A stretch of DNA of 64,000 nt from Agarophyton chilense (Eukaryota; Rhodophyta; Florideophyceae; Gracilariales; Gracilariaceae), in assembly GCA_030374765.1 (NCBI GenBank), contig JARGXX010000092.1, positions 2,144,001-2,208,000 of the forward strand, in the 5' to 3' direction. Position numbers and translations under genes: made by a program. Of the stretch, positions 57,697 to 64,000 are shown piece after piece. Within the stretch, counting starts at the first letter, position 1; each line of letters begins with the position of its first letter. The notes beneath the pieces were generated by a model. It searched no databases, had not been told where the DNA came from, and saw only the letters and a program-made list of their open reading frames with translations.

Positions 57697-58353
57697 ATGC
57701 AGACGTGCAATGGCGTTGTCGATGCGACGAAAAATAAGTCATTTCAAAAAGAACAAGGATATAGCCTGGAAACACTGTCAAATGAAACGCCCAGCTGTTA
57801 ATTGCTTCAAGACAAGTACAAGAAAATGTCTACTCGTGACATATCGACACATACTAATTTCAGAAAGAGATTGGTGTACAATTACAAAATGCTAGTCGAC
57901 ACAAAGCAGAAAGAGAAGCTTGAAACCTAGCCTTCAATCACCAACATCTGTTTTTGTGGTACTCGAGTGTTAACACTCGATGAAAAAAATTTCATCGTTT
58001 CTCAAATCGTCATTGGCGACGAGCTGCAATTTGCTGCAGACAGCCAAACTATGAAGTATTTTATGGATAGTGTCGAAGTGGGCAATCGAAAAGCGTACGA
58101 AAATGGTATACCTCCAGATGATGCTTGTCGGTCCTTTCGCAGCCTCCATCGAGAACTCAGCCCCCGAACATACTCTAAACAAATAATAACGACAACAAAG
58201 TAAAAGGAGAAAACGATGAAAATAGTTTTTTTTGATGTTGTTGCCAACCTCGGAGGAGAACAGTTTGGATTGCTGGCGAGTCCAGATAGAATATGTAATA
58301 TGAATGAAACGGCGGTTGATGCTACATGGGGAAAAGCAATTACAGCCTTCTGA
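57697..58353 (+). pseudogene. pogo/Tigger-like transposase fragment
   Basis: Coding fragments of a DDE_1 (pogo/Tigger/jerky) type protein: a charged N-terminal region (LVYNYKMLVDTKQKEKLET), then VSQIVIGDELQFAADSQTMKYF and VEVGNRKAYENGIPPDD, and finally NMNETAVDATWGK, which fits the start of the DDE domain (usual NxDET; here Asp is Asn). In-frame stops near 57800, 57930 and 58201. The catalytic part beyond is missing or unrecognisable. Possibly similar residues continue to about 58535. Confidence 0.6.
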
Positions 58354-58539
58354 CCTGCAAACGCCAAATATGGAGGCTGTAGAGTTGTGGTGCAAAGCCG
58401 CGAGACAAAACAGTGACGAAGATAATCGGATCCTTCCATCAAGAAGGTAAATCAGCTAGCGGAATCTCTCCAGCTGATCACTACTACGTCGGAATGTGAG
58501 TCCGAGTTTCAACTTCTCGACAAGCAGGGAGAGTAGAGA

Positions 58540-60240
58540 AGAAGCAGTAGAATACACCAAACGTGTGTAAGGTATCCTTCGATGAGGTCGCAAGTCCACA
58601 GTAGCGGAGACAGAAACGACAAAGATGTCAGTATTCTGGTGCCCCGGAAGAAAATGAATAACCAACAAAAGCGGAAAAGAAACCACAAGAGTGGGGGTTG
58701 AAAAAAGGGGAAAATTAGTAATACGAAAGAGAGAAGGAAACCCATTACTGGGAATAGAATCCAAAGACGATATCCATAGCGACCCGATGACAGTGTACTT
58801 GAAACACCTATTGAGGCGAAGGGACTAGACCGGTCGTAAGATACGCGTACTGCCCTCTGAAGTGTGTGAGTACTCGCATAGGCAACCAAGCAGAGAGCCA
58901 AGAACCTTTGGTTGTTGAGTTTAATTGGTGTATTGGAGGATTTATCGAGATACAACATAGTTTTGTAGCCAATCACTTTACATACGAGTCAAGTAATAGG
59001 GTAAATATCTAAAACATTTAGCAATGCTGGCGACGACCTCTCAACTAGCAAGACTACAAGTATTTCACTCATTCCATTTGATGAGTCCACGGCGCATGCG
59101 TACGTGAACAGCACTTGTACAAATTGCATTAGGGGGAAATTATACTTTTCCTAAAGCAGCGCTTGTGATAAATCGCACATCCTGTTATACGAACGAAAGG
59201 GGTAGCAAGGGGGTGCAAGACCTCCCAGTTCTACGAAGCGCGCGATGGGCTTGACGTAGAAAGAGGATATTTCAGATACCTGTAAGATGTGGTAGAACCA
59301 GCCACTGAAGAGTGCAACAGTAACGGCGGGCCTACTGAGAACACGTTCGTAGACGGTGATGCACAGCGCGAGCGTGTCGGAAAACCCATTACGACACTAG
59401 GCTTACCTGCACGGTCGAGTGTAGAAACCAAAGGAGGTAAAAGTAGCCTATTAGGTGCTTGACTTTACAATAGTGACCGGGGTGAAAATGCTTGTTGAAG
59501 ATATATATCTCACCGGCCACCGGACATACGGTGGCGCTCCTCGCCACGTGACCACGGGGAGGGGCACTTGAGGGGCGCCTCCCTATGTACTTGATGCTAT
59601 CTTACTAATACTACATTAGCGAAAAGCTACACTAATTGCTAACTAAACCACTGTAGTGCACGGCGCATGCCGGCCACCATCCTGGTCCAACGCAAAGCAG
59701 AATTATCTCATCGGCATAGCTCAATATACTACAGATCCCCCTCCTAGCGACAGCCACGCCCCGTTGCTGTATATTAGTGCGTTTGCCAGTGCTGTGCATA
59801 ACAGTGCAGCCGCCGACAGTGCGGGATGCACCATACCGTTTGGTAATGCTGCGTGGTGAGTCGAACGGTTTCGATCACCGCCGTGGTGCTAATGGTTCAT
59901 CCCTCGTGGACGTTTGTAACGGCTTAGCAATCTAGCGTTCTGTAAGGGTTGCCAATGTTATCCCGGAGTACATGTACCAATCGGTTTTGTCGCGTTCTCC
60001 ATTGCATATTCCGGGTGTGCGATCGTCATACCTCATCGATGTCTTCTTCGCTTCTTCTCCTTCTTCGCGCTGGTCGTTACCCCACATTTTTCATGTCTCT
60101 CGACCTCTTGGGAAGTGTTTCCAATGAGACGCGGTCTACGTGGACAGCCCATAAAACAAGTATCAAATTTGTGGCCTCTCCTGTCAGTGCTACCGTTTCC
60201 TAAAGAAAACAATCGAAGGCTACTGTAGAGTGGGAAATTA
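58540..60240. other. Stretch without a supported gene; possible diverged solo LTR
   Basis: Part of 59500-59760 resembles the Gypsy LTRs in make-up: ACTAATACTACATTAGC, then CTAAACCACTGTA, which also occurs in nearly the same form in the Gypsy-2 LTR. No paired ends or duplication could be placed. The hydrophobic minus-strand ORF at 58509-58976 comes from purine-rich plus-strand sequence and is not convincing. Confidence 0.3.
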
Positions 60241-60289
60241 GAATAGAACAGGGAACAATAATTCATTTATAGGAAGCTAAAACACAACC

Positions 60290-61030
60290 TTAATAGCCCA
60301 TCTTCTTTCCACCTCTTTCTAGCATCTGTAAGCAACGCTTCTTAATACTTTTCAGTAACCTATACATCAAAGTTCGACCCAATTTCTCCAATTCTTTAAC
60401 AATTGCGTTTTTAAGGCTTTTAAAACCGGAAAACTGCCCCTCATTTGTGTAGACTGTACGAGATAAAAACTTCCCATACATTCTTCATAGATCCAAATGA
60501 GGGCTGCGTGCAGGCCATTCCATGACTTCAGCAGTTTTTAAACCAAACGACTCTTTCGTATACTTAAAACGGTGAATAGTGGCATTATTTTGCTGAAACA
60601 CCAAACTTCCACTGTAGATCTTAGTAAATAGTGGTAGCAAATAGTTCTCAAAAGTGCTGCAAAACTTCTTAAAATCTTGACTGCCAACTCTTAGAGCTAA
60701 AGTACTGTAACCATATTCACGAAAATCTCCCTAAACCATTACCTCTCCTCTACCACATTGTCTTTTAGAAAAGACTTTTTCTTCTTTACGTAAATCGTGC
60801 CAATAGTTGTAAAAGACGTCTGGAACATCCGAAATGAATTCTTTCTCATCAGAAAATACAAAGTTAGTTCGTTGTGCTAAATATAAAGCATGGTATTTAC
60901 GAGCTCATTTTAGCCTTGCTTCTACGCGTTTTGTAGACAATTATGGTCCTTTCTTGATCTTTGTATTCTTCAAATTAGAAAAAGATCATAATACTTGCTG
61001 CAACCGACGAAGAGACGTAGGTCTAATAAG
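60290..61030 (-). pseudogene. Tc1/mariner transposase, broken
   Basis: One minus-strand frame carries a long Tc1-like DDE domain: FVFSDEKEF (first Asp) near 60850, YYWHDLRKE-like YNYWHDLRKEEKVFSKRQ, then QQNNATIH where the second catalytic Asp is Asn, then WPARSPHLDL where the DLNPIE block is lost, and the C-terminal helix ending GGKKMGY and TAA 60290-60292. In-frame stops include TGA, TAA and TGA upstream of the first Asp, TAG near 60736, and a TGA in the third catalytic block. Earlier residues (LIRPTSLRRLQQVL) probably belong to the N-terminal region. Confidence 0.8.
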
Positions 61031-61750
61031 ATTTCATTTTAGTTGATATGCAGAATGTTACTTTGCTGCTTCGCATAGAAGATAAAGCTTCGGTTTTTTC
61101 GAAAATTTTCGATTATTTTTTGATACTAAACTTCTTTTCATCATTTTTTTGTTTTGAAGATATGCTGCGACATTTAACGATTTCATACAGTCATTTGGGA
61201 AATTTTATTGCAAAAAATGTTCTCTTAAAAAAGCTTGAATGTATTCCCTTTTATTAGAAGTAAGGCACTGGTTTTTCTCATTGATGCTGATTGAGAAGGT
61301 TGGTAAAAAAAGAAAGAAATTGACTGAGCTTTTATTTGTTTTCCGTTTTTTGCTCATAGAGCTTTTGACTACAATGGTTATTAAAGTACAAGAGAAAGCG
61401 GCCTTCGGCCGAAGGCGGCGCTGCGCGTCGCGGTCGTTCTGCTCGACTATTTCGTTTCTGTGAAGCTTATTATACTATGCTTGAGCTTTTAGTAGCGTTT
61501 GTATCTCTAAGCGTAGCCTTTTGCAGAGATATAAGGCCAAGCTTGCTGAAGATTCTATTATTGACAGTGTCGACGTACAGTGATGGATCATAGCAGGTTA
61601 TCGGCTACTAGGAGCGCTGTGCCGTTTAGCATTAGCTGGTGCACGATATATTAAAGATATATCGTGATACGAGCTCTGAAATGTATGGTGAGCTTGGTTA
61701 AGGACATTTTATTTTAAAAGCAATGGGGCAGTTGTAGCATATTATGCCGT

Positions 61751-62102
61751 TCAAACTGCCTCCGAAACTGTAACTTGCAGTGTCGACGTACAGGCACGGA
61801 CTTAGCAACTTGACGGCCGCTAGCGGCGCTGCGCGCCTTAGCAGCGGCCGCGGCACGCACATATTTCCGTTTGAACTGCCGCCAATACTATTACTTGCAG
61901 TGTAGACTTAAAGTGACGGACTATGCAACTTGACGGCCGCTAGCGGCGCTGCGTGCCTTAGCAGCGGCCGCGGCACGCACATATTTTCGTTTGAACTGCC
62001 GCCAATACTATAATTTGCAGTGTAGATTTCAAGTGATGTACTTTGCAACTTGACGGCCGCTAGCGGCGCTGCGCGCCTTAGCAGCGGCCGCGGCACGCAC
62101 AG
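61751..62102. repeat. 120-bp tandem repeat, three copies
   Basis: Copies start with TGACGGCCGCTAGCGGCGC at 61811, 61931 and 62051, exactly 120 bases apart; the first is preceded by a degenerate half copy from about 61751. Each unit has a GC-rich palindromic part (GCCGCTAGCGGC, GCGGCCGC) and an AT-rich part. Confidence 0.9.
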
Positions 62103-62292
62103 TGGCGCCGGATATCTCTTTGTAGCACGAGAATGCATTGGTTTCAAACTATCTTGGTGATTTGGCTTTTTATGGCTCCGTGCGTCTCTAATCCGGAATG
62201 GGAAAAAGTTTGAAGATCAAAACAGGTTTACACGCAAACAAATAGAAAAGCATAACATTTTTTTGGCTGAGTGTTTGAGCACTGATGCATAT

Positions 62293-64000
62293 CTACGTAG
62301 TGGGGTGAGGATTGCAAAACTCTATAGCCTCAGGAAGCACTGGATTGATTAGTGGAACTGGCATTGGATGTATCGTCTGTGGACTGTCAGGCGTAAGGCT
62401 AGAGTCGTGCAGTAACAACACATGCTCGTTCCTTCGCACTCGTGACAGCGCCACATACAGCTGACCTGCACAGAAGAAATTTGATCGCACATCAACAACT
62501 AAACCGTTCAGAGTTTTGCCCTGTCCTTTGTGAACTGTTGCTGCAAATGCAAGTCGAATGGGGAACTGTCTTCGAATCATAGGAATGTCTGCAAAGGAAA
62601 ACTCAAAATCAATGCGATGCAGCGCTTGTGACTCGATTACTTGACCGTTTTCGTTGAACCTTGCCACATGCATCGTAAACTGATCCACACGAACTACGAC
62701 AAACATTTTTCCATTTACCAACACTGGATGCAGAACGTTTCGAAAAACCATCACAGGAACACCAATTTTGAGGCACAGGTTGTATGGAGGGATACCAGTA
62801 GGAGCATATTCATAGGCAAACTCAGGCACAATAGTGTCCGAAATATCCGACTCGGCAGTCTGCACTCGAAGTGGCTGTACTGTAGTTGCGGATTGCAAAG
62901 TGATTTGCTCACCCGGAAAAAGATTCAGGGCAGCAGTATTGTGTTCATCCACAAAATGATTTGTGGATGCAATTATCATTTTGCTGAGATCTACATCTTC
63001 TTTGCGCCGCGTCGTGACCCACTTTCACACAAACGTATATGCGGTTTGCATCACTCCAGTAGACTGAAGTGGAGGTGGTATAGTACTCGAGATGGTGTTG
63101 CGCGCAACGGCACGCAAAAAAGCCGCAAACCCCGGATCATCTTCTTGGCGAACTTGTTCTGTGAGATAAAGAACTTGCACAGAGGAATTTGTCCAGAGAT
63201 TGCTTTTCCATGGCAGCTCGTTCAAAATGTTTGTATACACTCTTCGAACGTTCCCACCCGCCTTAGGCTCCATGTACGACTGAGGCAAAACAGGAAGCAA
63301 CTGTGAGTAGTCGCCGGCGAACACTATAGACAGTCCACCGAAACATGGCGGTTGCGTTTGTGTTTGAGAACTTCGCAAGTCTTTGAGTAGCACGTCCATG
63401 AGCTCAAACGACCTTCTGGAGAGCATCGAAACCTCGTCAAGTACGAGTAGCTGTAGATTGCGCAAAAGTTCCGCTCGTTGAGACCGAGGACCGTACTTGG
63501 ACAACAGCGAAAGTTGTGTAGTAGTACTGTCTTTATCTTTCACACCCAAACCAAGCAGACTGGGCAATGTGCGACCTCCCTCGTAAAGGGATGCAGCGAT
63601 TCCCGTTGTAGCTGTCAATTCAACTAGCATTCCTTTTGATTCACATATATCCCGCAATAAATTCAACATATACGTCTTTCCAGTGCCTGCAGATCCTTGT
63701 ATAAAGAAAACGTTTCCAGGAGTGGTCAGACGATCTTGATCGGATTGCTGTCGAAGTTCTAAAGCATTCACAATCGTATCCAGGACGTGTTTTTGTGTTG
63801 GTTTCAATGTATTATACCTGGATGGATTGCAGTGTGCTTGCATTTTGCACCACTCTTAATTGGCGAGTGACTACTGCACGATCAGTCTCAGTTTGTTCCT
63901 CATTTTGCTGGATATATTGAACAAAGAAGCTATGCTCACGCAGCAAACAACCTCCATGGTGGTCAGATATGCTAATAATTCGTCGATACATTTCCAGCTT
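62293..64000 (-). pseudogene. PIF1-like helicase, Helitron type, broken and partial at the right edge
   Basis: A 5'-3' superfamily 1B helicase. Motifs in order: Walker A GSAGTGKTY, Walker B VLDEVSML, GDYSQLLPV, then after the break HKGQGKTLNGL and GQLYVALSRVRR. The two main pieces are in one frame, separated by TGA 63025-63027 and 15 further sense codons. Upstream a frameshift near 63835 joins to an open frame that runs to the window edge (KLEMYRRIISISDHHGG). Such helicases are the C-terminal part of Helitron proteins, but no Rep domain or Helitron end is in view, so it could also be a free-standing PIF1 copy. Confidence 0.8.

Noticed and set aside
58509-58976. Hydrophobic ORF resembling a membrane protein
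   Set aside because: It is the complement of purine-rich sequence next to a transposase relic, with no conserved motif.
59080-59120. Hammerhead ribozyme-like TTGATGAGTCC
   Set aside because: The core needs CTGATGA and a nearby GAAAC with pairing stems; neither is present.
63025-63027. TGA read as selenocysteine in the helicase
   Set aside because: PIF1 helicases have no selenocysteine, and the gene also has a frameshift, so it is a pseudogene.

Overview
This is a eukaryotic nuclear window, most likely from a florideophyte red alga such as Chondrus. That assignment is an inference from three things: two intronless housekeeping genes, a plastid-type ferrochelatase whose N-terminus has the Phe-rich start typical of red algal transit peptides, and copia and chromodomain-gypsy elements packed around them. 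Two host genes look intact: ferrochelatase (22769-23986, minus) and an M20 cytosolic dipeptidase (25304-26866, minus). Almost everything else is transposon, mostly decayed.

Layout. 1-772 holds part of an unknown minus-strand gene running off the left edge. 1176-2615 is a broken, spliced plus-strand gene of unknown function with an 18-nt exon. 4323-6830 is a relict PIF/Harbinger element with 40-bp terminal inverted repeats, a transposase and a convergent Myb/SANT-like partner. About 6980-21935 is a Mutator-like element (MULE) whose transposase carries an N-terminal J-domain; it is split by chromovirus Gypsy-1 (10419-21547, minus, target duplication GCTAC). 22-27 kb is the host gene island. 27218-45132 is a Ty1/copia element (206-bp LTRs, duplication ATAAT) split by chromovirus Gypsy-2 (32590-43196, minus). 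A piggyBac-like fragment (46719-46977) is cut by chromovirus Gypsy-3 (46978-57687, plus). The right end holds remnants of pogo/Tigger, Tc1/mariner and a Helitron/PIF1-type helicase, plus a 120-bp tandem repeat.

The most interesting pattern is that all four LTR retrotransposons, from two superfamilies, carry a long extra ORF on the opposite strand between pol and the 3' LTR, converging on pol. In Gypsy-1 and Gypsy-2 these proteins are clearly homologous; in Gypsy-3 a much diverged relative seems present. In the copia element the antisense protein starts with a near copy of the histone H3 tail fused to about 440 residues of unrelated sequence whose C-terminus looks like a papain-fold protease. 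A second unusual protein is the J-domain MULE transposase.

All coordinates come from reading by eye. Most element genes are pseudogenes with in-frame stops and frameshifts, so pieces are reported as broken genes with the positions of the breaks.
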